Below, one piece after another: positions 7,602 through 16,368 of a stretch of DNA of 23,484 bases. The position numbers and the translations under genes are program-made. The stretch comes from Epulopiscium sp. Nele67-Bin004 (lineage in GTDB: Bacteria > Bacillota_A > Clostridia > Lachnospirales > Cellulosilyticaceae), in contig LNZQ01000125.1 of assembly GCA_002007315.1 (NCBI GenBank), positions 1-23,484 on the forward strand, given 5' to 3'. Positions within the stretch are counted from its first letter, which is position 1; the number at the start of each line of letters is the position of its first letter. The notes below the pieces were generated by a model that saw only the letters and a program-made list of their open reading frames with translations, made no database searches and was not told the DNA's origin.

Positions 7602-10007
7602 TTACAGCAATTCAAAATCATCACCAGTCAATTTTTTGCGATTAAATTTGCCATCTTCAAAGTATTGCTCGCCATCTTCAATATAATATATCCCCCCTAT
7701 TTGTTCGTTATATGACTTATCAAACTCTATCACATTCCATATAAATAAATCTAACTTCTCAGAAAGTTTACTTAACTCAACTTTTCGTTTGGCATAATCC
7801 ATTTGATTGTTGTCTATCAACTGTTGGTATTGTTCCCATACATCTTTTCCGTCTATTTCACCATCTTCTACAACTACTTTTCTAGCCAAAAATACTTGTA
7901 TCATATTAATATTATCTATCAGTTGCATTTTTTCTTCAACTTTTTTAAAGTCCAAGTTTCCTACCTTATTTCGCAAAAAATCCTGAACATTTCTATCATT
8001 ACAACTTTTATTTTCTATCAATAGATCTTCTAAAACTTTGTCATAGTATGTGTCAAAGTTTTTAGTAACTAAATATTGGCGATTTTCTGGTTCTGCTAGT
8101 GTTAGGAGCTTATCAGTACGCAAATCCTCTTTATAAATCAATCTTAAATTATCGAGGTTAAAGAAATATACTATACAATTTTCTTTTAGACAGCTACGAT
8201 TAATACGACCCAAAAACTGCTCCTCAGCGTCCAACAACGAAATATCTTTAAAACCAATATCCATATCAATGTCTACGCCTGCTTCAATTACTTGAGTAGA
8301 TATAACTATAATTTTATCTGACTTCTTAATTTTTTTTATAATTGCTCGCCTATCAAATTTATTATCATCTCCCGTTATTAACACAATTTCTGTATCAAAA
8401 TTCATCTCTTTAAGTTGTATATAAAAATCATATGCTGATTGTTTGTTTATAAACTCAACTAAGATTTTCTTCTCCTGCTGTTCATGCTCTGCTATTTTCT
8501 CATTCAATGCATCAAATGTATTTTCTTCGCCTATCATCTCAAAATCCAACTTCACTCTATTTTTTATAAGCGGATTGTTATAGTATTTATCTCTGTCATT
8601 AACAAGTTTAACGATACTATCATCACCAATAAGTTTGCCTAAGTATGGCAATGTTGCTGACATAATGATAATTCTAATATTTAACAGCTTAGAATACATA
8701 TTCAAAAATCCTATAATTTCAGTCCATATAATATTTTTGTACGATTGTATTTCATCCAAAATTATTATACTGTTGCACAATTGATACAGCCTCGCTGTTT
8801 GTTCACGACCAGTCCCAAACAAAATATCAAACAGTCCAACATGACTTGTCACCACCATATCATAGTGCAGAAACTGATTGTCGAGCAAAATACTTCCATA
8901 GTCTGGAGCATCTTCGGCGGTATCTTTTTCTTTAAAAGGTGTGATACTGTTCACCACAGCGATATCAAACTCATCATTATATATATCTTTAAGTGCATTA
9001 TACGTCTGTTCAGCAAGCGTGTTAAACGGAAACACATAAAATATTTTATTTAGCGTGCTATCGTTGTTTAACAGCTGCATCGCTAGATTAATTGAAGTGT
9101 TTGTTTTCCCTATTCCTGTCGGTGCTTCTAAGTAATATAATAACTCGTTTAAGTTGTTTTTTGCATTTTGTTCCACTTCCAAAAACAGCTCTGTTCTAAG
9201 TTTATTTAGTGGCATAGTATCAACATTTTGATTTCGTATGCTTTGCACAAGATTTGTTTTCTCATATTGAACCTGCCATTGTTGTGGATTGTCGATAACC
9301 CCGATATGCTCCACTTCTTTGTACAAATAGTGCGATGTTGCATAAAAATCACAAGCCACTAGCACCGAGTATAACCACCTAGCATAAATGTACGGGATAG
9401 AATTTTCCCAGTCTTCACTATAAGCACTAATTCTTTTTTTCACTATATTATAAATACTTGTTAACTTATCCTCATCTAGTTGTATACTGTTTAACAATAA
9501 ATATGTTATATTTTTATTGTCTTTATTCATTAATAATAATTTTTGTAAACTTTCTTGAAAGCTACTTATATCGCTAAGTCCCCCATGGTGACGTGAAATT
9601 ACATATGCATTTATATACGCAACAACTAGTGAATCACTGTCTTTATTTTTGGAAATTTCTTTATAGTAATAATCTAAATAAATTAAACTTGATAATAAAG
9701 AATGCTCCCCCTTATCCATCGTATTTTTTCCAAATTGCTTATTGTCCATCTTTAAAATTTGAAAATCCACATTCACTTTTCCTATGTCATGCAAATAAAT
9801 CGCACTTCGTAATAACTCTTTGAACATCAGTGGATTGTTGAATAGTTTGATAAAATTTTCTTCAATACTAGATAAGTTTTTTTCGTTATAAATTTTCTCA
9901 AAGTAGTGCATCGTTAAATCTAAATGTTGTTCCAACGTTTCTTTAGGTTTTGTTTCACTTGTGTGAGCATACACCTGCTCTTTATTTTTAATTAGTAAAT
10001 CTAACAT
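7602..10007 (-). CDS. cas3: Helicase-nuclease Cas3 with N-terminal HD domain
   Basis: The protein has 801 residues and joins the HD nuclease and the SF2 helicase in one chain. HD motifs: H28 (EQHLDL), HDIGK at 73-77, H102 (EHS) and RHHGG at 139-143. Helicase motifs: Walker A APTGIGKT (295-302), DEIQ (418-421) in place of DEAH/DEAD, SATLP (450-454), a motif V region STQVIEAGVDIDMD (570-583) and QFLGRINRS (597-605). It is recruited to a Cascade-bound target, nicks the displaced strand and degrades it processively. The start at 10007 is set by AGGAGG 4 nt upstream; an in-frame ATG at 10031 has no comparable site. All motifs are intact. Confidence 0.97.
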   Translation of the reverse strand: MLDLLIKNKEQVYAHTSETKPKETLEQHLDLTMHYFEKIYNEKNLSSIEENFIKLFNNPLMFKELLRSAIYLHDIGKVNVDFQILKMDNKQFGKNTMDKGEHSLLSSLIYLDYYYKEISKNKDSDSLVVAYINAYVISRHHGGLSDISSFQESLQKLLLMNKDNKNITYLLLNSIQLDEDKLTSIYNIVKKRISAYSEDWENSIPYIYARWLYSVLVACDFYATSHYLYKEVEHIGVIDNPQQWQVQYEKTNLVQSIRNQNVDTMPLNKLRTELFLEVEQNAKNNLNELLYYLEAPTGIGKTNTSINLAMQLLNNDSTLNKIFYVFPFNTLAEQTYNALKDIYNDEFDIAVVNSITPFKEKDTAEDAPDYGSILLDNQFLHYDMVVTSHVGLFDILFGTGREQTARLYQLCNSIIILDEIQSYKNIIWTEIIGFLNMYSKLLNIRIIIMSATLPYLGKLIGDDSIVKLVNDRDKYYNNPLIKNRVKLDFEMIGEENTFDALNEKIAEHEQQEKKILVEFINKQSAYDFYIQLKEMNFDTEIVLITGDDNKFDRRAIIKKIKKSDKIIVISTQVIEAGVDIDMDIGFKDISLLDAEEQFLGRINRSCLKENCIVYFFNLDNLRLIYKEDLRTDKLLTLAEPENRQYLVTKNFDTYYDKVLEDLLIENKSCNDRNVQDFLRNKVGNLDFKKVEEKMQLIDNINMIQVFLARKVVVEDGEIDGKDVWEQYQQLIDNNQMDYAKRKVELSKLSEKLDLFIWNVIEFDKSYNEQIGGIYYIEDGEQYFEDGKFNRKKLTGDDFELL

Positions 10008-10037
10008 TTTTCCTCCTAAAAAAGGGAGCATCGCCCC

Positions 10038-10751
10038 CTAAATAAAATGAATGTATTTCTCTTTTGCTTTAAAAAGTTCGCCTTTTAGCTGTTGATTTGT
10101 GCAAATGAAAGTTTCAAGCTCATACTGATTGTATAACTTGTCCAATTTATAAGGAAGTTTCTCCTCATACTTGAAGTATTGAGTAATATCCCATTCATCT
10201 GGATCGCTTATCTCCACCCTAGTTTTCGGACACAAGCTACACACTTGCACAAACTCCTCAACTGGCGAAAACTCCACTTTCTCAACCTGCTCTATCGTTG
10301 CAAAATGGTCGTTCGTTCCCAAATACGGTATAAACTTGGTTTTTCGTTCAACCAAACTGTTAATAAGATTGTCCATATACGGTTGCCCATCGTCACAAAT
10401 GTAAATTTCCCAAGCTGGCTTATCTATCCATTGTTGTCTAACTATCAAGTTACCACCTTCTTGACGTGATGCATAACCAACCGAATTGTTAAATGTCTGC
10501 ACTTTTGTCGGAAACATACCTTTACAGGCTAGTGGCACAATAGCAACTCTAATATCTTGCAAAACTTCATAAAACTTTGGATACTCTGCTTCACTTTGCT
10601 GCGAATATCCCTCAAGCCCCAAAATCGCACCCAAAAGCCCCAGCAATGCTACTTTGTGAATTTGACCATAGCTAAAATATAAATATGTGTTCACATCGGG
10701 CTTTTTGAAAAATGCTGTTTCACCTCTTAAAACAAATTTAACCCCTGTCAT
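10038..10751 (-). CDS. cas5: Cascade subunit Cas5 (type I-B)
   Basis: The protein has 237 residues of the RAMP superfamily. The N-terminal strand VKFVLRGETAFFKKPDVN is followed by the helix HKVALLGLLGAILGLEGYSQ, typical of Cas5 of the I-B type. Cas5 caps the crRNA 5' handle and joins Cas8b at the foot of the complex. Its ATG overlaps the cas7 stop codon as ATGA, which points to translational coupling and matched amounts of the two subunits. I saw no truncation. Confidence 0.92.
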   Translation of the reverse strand: MTGVKFVLRGETAFFKKPDVNTYLYFSYGQIHKVALLGLLGAILGLEGYSQQSEAEYPKFYEVLQDIRVAIVPLACKGMFPTKVQTFNNSVGYASRQEGGNLIVRQQWIDKPAWEIYICDDGQPYMDNLINSLVERKTKFIPYLGTNDHFATIEQVEKVEFSPVEEFVQVCSLCPKTRVEISDPDEWDITQYFKYEEKLPYKLDKLYNQYELETFICTNQQLKGELFKAKEKYIHFI

Positions 10752-11698
10752 GCTACAATCTCTTCTTGCGTGAAAATGTTAAAATAAGTTGTGTTGGCTG
10801 GTGCATTGTGTATATCAAGTTTTAGAGGATTATAATAAACTTCAACTTTCAATACTTTATCTCCTAAACTTTCTAAAAGAGGTGTAATTTCAAAAGAAAT
10901 TGTATCTTTGTTTACTCCTTTTTCAAATGTCATATACTGTGCGATGTCAGGCAAGTAGACATCTTGTTGCGTTTCGATAAACAGTGAAAACTCATTTTCG
11001 CAACCAAATTTTGAATTACTATTGTGAGCCGTTGCAGAGGCACACGCCACACGTTTGAACTCTACGTAGTCTTCCTCAGTATATCCTGCTGTTACTCCAA
11101 GCTCCACAAATTCATCGTAAACAGATGGGTTTATTACAAATGGATAAAAATAATGTGCCTCATCAACAACAATTTTTGTACCTAGCGTACTTTGGCTTGC
11201 TTCACCTGTTTTTTCTTTGGTTTCCTTGTCTGTTGTACCTTTTGGGTCACGGAATGGTGACAAAATTTGTTGTTCTTGAACTTCGGTATCATCGTATTTG
11301 TTGAACCCTTGTCCAATTTGAACTGCACCTGTTATTGAAATGTTCGCCCCAGCTTCGGCAAACGTTGCTCCAAAGTTTTTTACGTCTATCGCTGTAAGCA
11401 AATTTTTTAGTACATCAACTTTATTAGTTGTTGATTTTAAGTCTGTTTCAAAAACATAGTCATAGCGTTCTTGCAACGTACGTGGTATAAACTTAGTTTC
11501 TTTTTTCTCAGTAAAAGTTTTGGTATACATAACCTTTTTGCCCTCATTTAGCCACATACGTTTCATTGGGTATTTGACCGCTTTATCGCTACCAAAAATG
11601 CTACCATTTGAAGTCGTTTTTGGATACCCCGTAAAGTCTGCGTTCCAATTTGCCATAACAGCTCTCACACCTATCACACCATACATACGTTTATTCAT
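10748..11698 (-). CDS. cas7: Cascade backbone subunit Cas7 (type I-B, Csh2-like)
   Basis: The protein has 316 residues. The N-terminal RAMP strand MYGVIGVRAVMANWNADFTG is followed by a region with GSDKAVKYPMKRMW, and the middle holds FGATFAEAGANISITGAVQIGQGFN, as in Cas7 of I-B systems. Several copies coat the spacer part of the crRNA and form the Cascade backbone. The start overlaps the end of cas8b by 8 nt; AAGGAG inside the last codons of cas8b serves as its ribosome site. The call rests on position and fold-level motifs; I-B Cas7 sequences are diverse. Confidence 0.9.
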   Translation of the reverse strand: MNKRMYGVIGVRAVMANWNADFTGYPKTTSNGSIFGSDKAVKYPMKRMWLNEGKKVMYTKTFTEKKETKFIPRTLQERYDYVFETDLKSTTNKVDVLKNLLTAIDVKNFGATFAEAGANISITGAVQIGQGFNKYDDTEVQEQQILSPFRDPKGTTDKETKEKTGEASQSTLGTKIVVDEAHYFYPFVINPSVYDEFVELGVTAGYTEEDYVEFKRVACASATAHNSNSKFGCENEFSLFIETQQDVYLPDIAQYMTFEKGVNKDTISFEITPLLESLGDKVLKVEVYYNPLKLDIHNAPANTTYFNIFTQEEIVA

Positions 11699-12086
11699 TT
11701 GTCTGCTCTCCTTTTTCTTTAGTGAAAAGTATATTATTTGTCAAATAGCCATAAATAATAAAATTCTCATCAACTTTGTTTTCAGGTGTATACCCCAAAA
11801 CCATACTATACAAGTTGTTAAATCTCCTGCTACCAGCATACATATCGTAGTTATACCTCTTATATAATTGCATCAAAATGTCTTTAATACGTTTATCAGA
11901 TTTACTATTTAGCACAGGATTAATAAAGTTTTGCATGTTTTTTCCTGCTTTGCTATAACTTTGCAAGTAGTATAACATTTGCCCAACTGCTACATAATAC
12001 TGCTCATCACTTTCCAAAACTTCGTTGCTTTTTGATGACACTTTTTGTGTAAGTTCACCAATCAGCTTATTTGCTACATCAGCCAT
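11691..12086 (-). CDS. cas11b: Putative Cas11b small subunit from an internal start in cas8b
   Basis: An ATG at 12084-12086, in frame with cas8b, is preceded by AAGGAG (12096-12101) with 9 nt between them. It would give a 131-residue all-helical protein beginning MADVANKLIGEL and sharing the cas8b stop codon. Independent translation of a Cas11 small subunit from within the cas8 gene is established for type I-B, I-C and I-D systems. The size and position here match that. The ribosome site is seen in the sequence; expression is inferred. Confidence 0.75.
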   Translation of the reverse strand: MADVANKLIGELTQKVSSKSNEVLESDEQYYVAVGQMLYYLQSYSKAGKNMQNFINPVLNSKSDKRIKDILMQLYKRYNYDMYAGSRRFNNLYSMVLGYTPENKVDENFIIYGYLTNNILFTKEKGEQTNE

Positions 12087-13442
12087 TGTTTCACTCTCCT
12101 TATTTAAATAACATTTTATTGCATCAGCAAGCACAAATTGTCGTCTAGCTCTAGGAAAATATCCTTGTTCCAAGCTGTTAGCGATTAATCTAGTACTCAA
12201 TTTGTCAATACAAGCCGACACAGGGATTGTGTTCCCTTTATAAAACCACTCCTCAAACGCTTTTCGATACATATAAATAGACTCTCTAACAACCGAATCT
12301 TTTAGTGTTGAAGACACATCACCACGATACACTATAAATTTACTAAAAAATAATCTATGAACAAGCTTTTGAATGTCCTCTAGTTTGGTGTACTCGCCCA
12401 CTGCAATTCCATCATCGCCCGAATGAGTGTAGCTATCTTCAAATATCTCTCTAGCTTTAAAATTCTCAACCTTGTTTGAATAATTAGCAAGAATATCACA
12501 GTCCAAAATTTCTAATTCTTCTTTACCTTTTTGAACTTGCAGCAAATAACCGTTAAAATCTTTGCCATCATCTTGAGACAATATTCCATTGGTTGGCATA
12601 ATCATTTTTTTACTAGTATCAATATAAATATACCTATTCCCTGCAACTGCTTCATTATATAAATAATCGAAAAACTTCTTTTGTAAAATAGCTTCCTCAG
12701 CAGTTATAAGATATGGGACATCACATTTACGTGTTTTATTTCGCAAATAAACTTTATTGTCATTAAGCCCAAAATTGTTTGATGGTGCACCAATAATGTC
12801 ATCTTTAGTTTTAATTATCGTTTCAGGTTTGTTAAATATATTAACTTTCAAATATCTTTCAGCTTCTTGCTTATAAATTGCAATATCGGCTTCAAAATAA
12901 ATTTTCACATAGCCTTTTGTTTGATAACCATAGTTGAAAATGTTATTTTTTATCCACTCTCTATTTTTCTCAAGCTTATCTAAATCCACTTCACCAACTT
13001 GTTCTTCAACATTTTGGTACAACTCAGATAATATTTTAGATTTTTTGTATTTTGCTTGTGGATTTGCTAACACGTTAAAATAACCATCGATAATTTGGTC
13101 AGTTAGTTTGCCATTAGATAAATTTTCAGCCTTAACCCACACACTATACAAATTGTTGCTGTGTATAGCTTTTTTAGGGTCAATAGGTTTGTTCATTTCA
13201 ATTAGTTTCGAATAATAATCCATTTCTGCAAACATATTATACTCGGAATTTCTATCAATTTTTTCTGCTTCTTTACCTTGTTTTAGTTTCTTAGGTTTTA
13301 CAAATATAAACGGCTCTTGTGCCTCATAATTTTTATTGACTAGTATATAAATACCTTCGTCAAGCGTGTAATTGTTCGTTATTAGTGCTTCACCTTTAGT
13401 GTTATACTCTATTTGAAATATTTCCTGACACTGTTTTAACAT
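11691..13442 (-). CDS. cas8b: Cascade large subunit Cas8b
   Basis: The protein has 583 residues and is of Csh1/TM1802 type by size, operon position and content. Recognisable segments are the N-terminal GIYILVNKNY strand region, the central RREFVLADAIKCYL-like stretch (RRQFVLADAIKCYL) and the helical C terminus with YYVAVGQMLYYLQSYSKAG and SRRFNNLYSMVLGY. Cas8b recognises the PAM and starts R-loop formation. The gap to cas6 is 9 nt and a GGAGGAGG site precedes the ATG. The last 131 codons have their own ribosome site and start codon (see cas11b). I saw no clear zinc-binding cluster. Confidence 0.92.
   Translation of the reverse strand: MLKQCQEIFQIEYNTKGEALITNNYTLDEGIYILVNKNYEAQEPFIFVKPKKLKQGKEAEKIDRNSEYNMFAEMDYYSKLIEMNKPIDPKKAIHSNNLYSVWVKAENLSNGKLTDQIIDGYFNVLANPQAKYKKSKILSELYQNVEEQVGEVDLDKLEKNREWIKNNIFNYGYQTKGYVKIYFEADIAIYKQEAERYLKVNIFNKPETIIKTKDDIIGAPSNNFGLNDNKVYLRNKTRKCDVPYLITAEEAILQKKFFDYLYNEAVAGNRYIYIDTSKKMIMPTNGILSQDDGKDFNGYLLQVQKGKEELEILDCDILANYSNKVENFKAREIFEDSYTHSGDDGIAVGEYTKLEDIQKLVHRLFFSKFIVYRGDVSSTLKDSVVRESIYMYRKAFEEWFYKGNTIPVSACIDKLSTRLIANSLEQGYFPRARRQFVLADAIKCYLNKESETMADVANKLIGELTQKVSSKSNEVLESDEQYYVAVGQMLYYLQSYSKAGKNMQNFINPVLNSKSDKRIKDILMQLYKRYNYDMYAGSRRFNNLYSMVLGYTPENKVDENFIIYGYLTNNILFTKEKGEQTNE
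12084..12101 (-). promoter_or_regulatory. Internal ribosome binding site and ATG for Cas11b
   Basis: AAGGAG at 12096-12101 and ATG at 12084-12086 lie inside the cas8b reading frame. The spacing of 9 nt equals that of the cas7 site at the end of cas8b. Confidence 0.75.
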
Positions 13443-13451
13443 ATCCTCCTC

Positions 13452-14147
13452 CTACAAATATCTATAATTAACAAAGCCATATCCCCTAGCCGACAATTCA
13501 CCAAGAGACGCACCAACGGCAGTCCAAGCTATTTGTTGTGCCTGCTCATTTTGTGCAACTTTAATTACCACTTTGTCGCCTAAAAGCTGAATGTTTTTGT
13601 AGTTAGTAGCTATCGGCTTGCGATTAGTTATTTCGATATAATTTATCCAGTCAAAGTTTTCATCAATTTTTGTTCCTGCTATTAAATTATATTTTTTAAC
13701 TAAATTTACTTTTAATCGCCCCTCAAACGTTTCCATGCTATGGTGCTCTCGCCAATATCCCTCTTTGTCAAACCTAACGATAATTGGGGTTATCGAAAAA
13801 ATTTCTTGCAACGGCTTTTGTGCTATTTCTCGTCTTTCTACGCCCAACACTTTAAACATCGAGTTGTCTTGCTTATACAAAGTTATACTAAAAATATCAG
13901 CTACTGCAACATCTGTAGTACGAACAATTATTGAATATACTTTGCCTTTTTCGTATACCCCGTCTTTTGCTAGCGGATATAATGAGTTATACGTATAAAA
14001 TTTGTACTCATTATCTGTGTGTAAATTTTTATTTTCTTGGTAAGCTACTGTATCAAATAATTTGCTAATAGCTTGCAAGGCATCGTTGTTTGATAAATCT
14101 TGCCTTAAAAATACTTTAATTCTAAATTCGTTTATTTTTAACTTCAT
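13452..14147 (-). CDS. cas6: crRNA-processing endoribonuclease Cas6
   Basis: The protein has 231 residues and is a RAMP. The N terminus MKLKINEFRIKVFLRQDLS fits the first ferredoxin strand. The C terminus SLGELSARGYGFVNYRYL is the glycine-rich loop and last strand typical of Cas6. It cuts the array transcript in each repeat; the repeat here has a small stem directly before an 8-nt ATTGAAAT handle, the expected product end. It is the first gene of the cas operon, with GGAGGTGAC just before the ATG. I could not assign a catalytic histidine with confidence; HH at residues 136-137 (REHHSMET) and H43 are the only histidines noticed. Confidence 0.9.
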   Translation of the reverse strand: MKLKINEFRIKVFLRQDLSNNDALQAISKLFDTVAYQENKNLHTDNEYKFYTYNSLYPLAKDGVYEKGKVYSIIVRTTDVAVADIFSITLYKQDNSMFKVLGVERREIAQKPLQEIFSITPIIVRFDKEGYWREHHSMETFEGRLKVNLVKKYNLIAGTKIDENFDWINYIEITNRKPIATNYKNIQLLGDKVVIKVAQNEQAQQIAWTAVGASLGELSARGYGFVNYRYL

Positions 14148-14178
14148 TTGTCACCTCCAATAAATTTTTGCACAAAAA

Positions 14179-14225
14179 AATCTATATACCTCAAATCACA
14201 CTTACAGATTAAAGATATATAGATT
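14179..14225 (-). terminator. 10-bp inverted repeat followed by a T run, upstream of cas6
   Basis: AATCTATATA (14179-14188) and TATATAGATT (14216-14225) are perfect inverted arms. On the minus strand the second arm runs into seven T. This can end transcription of the 14271-14963 gene. Because it lies about 30-75 nt before the cas6 start and touches a possible -10 box, it could instead be an attenuator or operator of the cas operon. The stem is AT-rich, so it is a weak terminator. Confidence 0.45.
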
Positions 14226-14252
14226 ATAGACCAAATCAAAATTATTATACAA
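14223..14252 (-). promoter_or_regulatory. Possible cas operon promoter
   Basis: On the minus strand TATAAT (14223-14228) has TTGTAT (14247-14252) 18 nt upstream. A second TATAAT at 14244-14249 overlaps that -35 box but has no good -35 of its own. The AT-rich setting makes chance matches likely. The only other route for cas transcription is read-through from the gene upstream. Confidence 0.4.
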
Positions 14253-14270
14253 TAAATCAAAAATTTATTT

Positions 14271-14963
14271 TTAAACAACTAAGCTTTTTGCAATATTTAT
14301 TGTTTCGCTTATTATATCGTGCAGTTTGCCAGCATCTCTATGCCGTGTCTTAATCAACTTCGCTTGCAAATCCTCCTCCAAAATGTCATACATCGCCATA
14401 TAAAAATCTATAGTTGCCCCCTCGATAGACCCAATAATTTGTTCGCAATTTTCTGCACGCAAAAATGCAATTTGCGGATTATGTGACACATACTCACTTA
14501 TCACCGCATACATATTTGACGACATAAACTGCTCCAACTTCTCGTGCGAATGCACATTGTCTAAATAATAAAACGGCAAATCAAGCGTTTTGTCTGATTT
14601 ATAAACATCTAGCATAATATGCAGGTTTTGTCTAAACTCCTCAAGCAAAAACCTTGACTCGTCGTCCAAATCTTGTGCAAGTCCTTTATCGACAGCACTT
14701 GCAAATATTTTAAATCTCGGCAAAAAATAGCCATTTATAATTTTAGTAACTTCCCATACATCGGCGTTTGTGATGCGTAAATCTTTAACTTTACTTAAAT
14801 TGCTAAGCATTTTTATATTATAGTCTGCAATAAGCAGTATGAAATCTAAGCTAGTTTCCCCAGCAAAAATCGGTTTTAAAATATCAACTGTTTGTTGCTC
14901 TTTTTTCGATAATGTTTTTTTAGTTTCTTCTTTATATTGTACGTGTGCATAATCTGCTACCAT
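14271..14963 (-). CDS. Unrecognised 230-residue helical protein upstream of the cas operon
   Basis: I do not recognise this family. The protein is soluble, with no signal peptide or membrane segment, rich in Leu, Asp, Glu and Lys, and predicted almost wholly helical. Segments include SLDFILLIADYNIKMLSNL, VTKIINGYFLPRFKIFASA and ATIDFYMAMYDILEEDLQAK. No helix-turn-helix, nuclease or RAMP motif is visible. GGGGAG lies about 6 nt before the ATG, and a good promoter lies upstream (15005-15033). It is on the same strand as cas6, with a 123-nt gap holding a hairpin and a possible promoter. It could be an accessory or regulatory gene for the CRISPR locus or an unrelated neighbour. Confidence 0.7.
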   Translation of the reverse strand: MVADYAHVQYKEETKKTLSKKEQQTVDILKPIFAGETSLDFILLIADYNIKMLSNLSKVKDLRITNADVWEVTKIINGYFLPRFKIFASAVDKGLAQDLDDESRFLLEEFRQNLHIMLDVYKSDKTLDLPFYYLDNVHSHEKLEQFMSSNMYAVISEYVSHNPQIAFLRAENCEQIIGSIEGATIDFYMAMYDILEEDLQAKLIKTRHRDAGKLHDIISETINIAKSLVV

Positions 14964-14980
14964 ATTTTTCTCCCCTCTGG

Positions 14981-15033
14981 TGACCTTCTTTGGGTCAGCA
15001 TTTCAGTGTAACAGATACCAACCCATTGGTCAA
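14981..15033 (-). promoter_or_regulatory. Promoter with adjacent dyad, upstream of the unknown gene
   Basis: On the minus strand TTGACC (15028-15033) and TACACT (15005-15010) are 17 nt apart, and TGT before the -10 box makes it an extended -10. A 17-bp dyad, TGACC-7 nt-GGTCA (14981-14997), follows right at the expected transcription start, a position suited to a repressor. Confidence 0.5.
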
Positions 15034-15192
15034 CACACAAAATATGGATAAATTCACTTTATTTAGAAAAGTATATAGATTATATAAACAAAAATATACA
15101 CAAAATTTGATATATTATACATATTGCTATAAATTTTTATATATGGTAAACTTAATTCACAAAATTAAAAATATATATTGGGAGGCAACAAA

Positions 15193-16332
15193 ATGAATAA
15201 GTACATGAGAAAATTAAGTAGTATAATAGGTATGACAATGGCGGTAGTTATGGTGACTCCAAGCGTGTTGTTTGCAGACGAAACTCCAATCGCTATCGAA
15301 GCAGCAACAGATTACACAGTTTTACAAGTAGGTAGCAAAATGGCTATTGATATAGAAAATGCAACTTTTGAAGTTATTTCTGGCGAAAACGTTGTACACG
15401 TTACCACTTCAGGCGATGTTACAGGCGTTGCCGATGGTACGGCGATAATCGTTGCAACAACTGATACAACATCAGAAAAAATTGTAGTTCAAGTTAAAAG
15501 CGACTTACGCTATGCCCCTAGTGACGTTATAGATTTGGATATGTGGAAACTTCAAATGGCTATCGAAAACCCTTACAAAGACAACCAAGTGTTAGAAATT
15601 TTCCCAAACACTGAAAACTTGCAAGCATTAGCTGTTGACGGTTTTCAATATTTAGATGAAAGATATATCGACGAAGAGTTTTTCTATGCAGAACTTGACG
15701 AGTACGGACTGGCACTAGTTACATACTGCCCTGTGGGTGGATACACTACGCCAAACTCAAGCTACCCAAGAACTGAACTTCGTGAAATGATTGGCTCTGG
15801 CAATGCAGACAACTGGGGCTGGGACGGAATGCACATTTTAAACACAACTCAACGTGTAACAGAAATTCCATCAAACGGACGCACAATTACTTCACAAATT
15901 CACGGCGTTACAGAAACTGGTGGTTCGGCTGCACCAGTAATCAAAGTTCGTTATGACGGAAACGTTGAAAATCCAGAAGAAAGCAAGTTGTGCGCACAAT
16001 TCAAAATGTTGTCAACTGGTGGGTCTGACCACACTGTGTATTTTGATGAGCCTATCCCTGTAGGTCAAGCGTTTGACACGCAAATTATGCTTGTTGATGG
16101 CGTTGGATACGTTACTATGACTACAAACGATGTTACACAAACATTGTCATTTGACTTTTTTGAGTCTGACCCAGAGTGGGCAAACTTGTTCAACTACTTT
16201 AAAGCTGGCAACTACGTTCAAGATAAATCAGAAAACACTGACACAGCTGCAGAAGTTAGAATTTATGCTCTAGACATCGAACACTATTATGGTGACGATG
16301 TTGATTATAGCCTTGTTCCAACAGTTGAATAA
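15193..16332 (+). CDS. Secreted polysaccharide lyase family 7 (alginate lyase)
   Basis: The protein has 379 residues. A signal peptide occupies residues 1-28 (basic start, hydrophobic core, cleavage near LFA-DE). A small beta domain (about 38-103, GDVTGVADGTAIIVATT) resembles a bacterial Ig-like (Big_2) fold. The PL7 beta-jelly-roll catalytic domain covers about 110-370. The three PL7 signatures are intact: RTELRE (193-198), QIHG (235-238) and YFKAGNYVQ (335-343), giving the active-site residues R193, Q235, H237 and Y341. PL7 enzymes cleave alginate of brown algae by beta-elimination; QIH at the second motif is associated in the family with preference for guluronate-containing blocks. GGGAGG lies about 7 nt before the ATG. 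It is a single-gene unit ending in a strong terminator. No anchoring motif is seen, so the product is probably released. Confidence 0.9.
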   Translation: MNKYMRKLSSIIGMTMAVVMVTPSVLFADETPIAIEAATDYTVLQVGSKMAIDIENATFEVISGENVVHVTTSGDVTGVADGTAIIVATTDTTSEKIVVQVKSDLRYAPSDVIDLDMWKLQMAIENPYKDNQVLEIFPNTENLQALAVDGFQYLDERYIDEEFFYAELDEYGLALVTYCPVGGYTTPNSSYPRTELREMIGSGNADNWGWDGMHILNTTQRVTEIPSNGRTITSQIHGVTETGGSAAPVIKVRYDGNVENPEESKLCAQFKMLSTGGSDHTVYFDEPIPVGQAFDTQIMLVDGVGYVTMTTNDVTQTLSFDFFESDPEWANLFNYFKAGNYVQDKSENTDTAAEVRIYALDIEHYYGDDVDYSLVPTVE

Positions 16333-16339
16333 AAAAATT

Positions 16340-16365
16340 ATGGGCGTATCGTACGCCCATTTTTT
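16340..16365. terminator. Bidirectional Rho-independent terminator
   Basis: ATGGGCGTA (16340-16348) and TACGCCCAT (16352-16360) form a perfect 9-bp stem with a 3-nt loop. T runs follow on the plus strand and, read the other way, on the minus strand. It lies between the convergent PL7 lyase and hisS genes and can serve both. Confidence 0.9.
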
Positions 16366-16368
16366 GTG

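Noticed and set aside
15095..15180. Several -35/-10-like pairs upstream of the alginate lyase
   Set aside because: The stretch is so AT-rich that many weak matches occur and none stands out; a promoter must exist there but I cannot place it.
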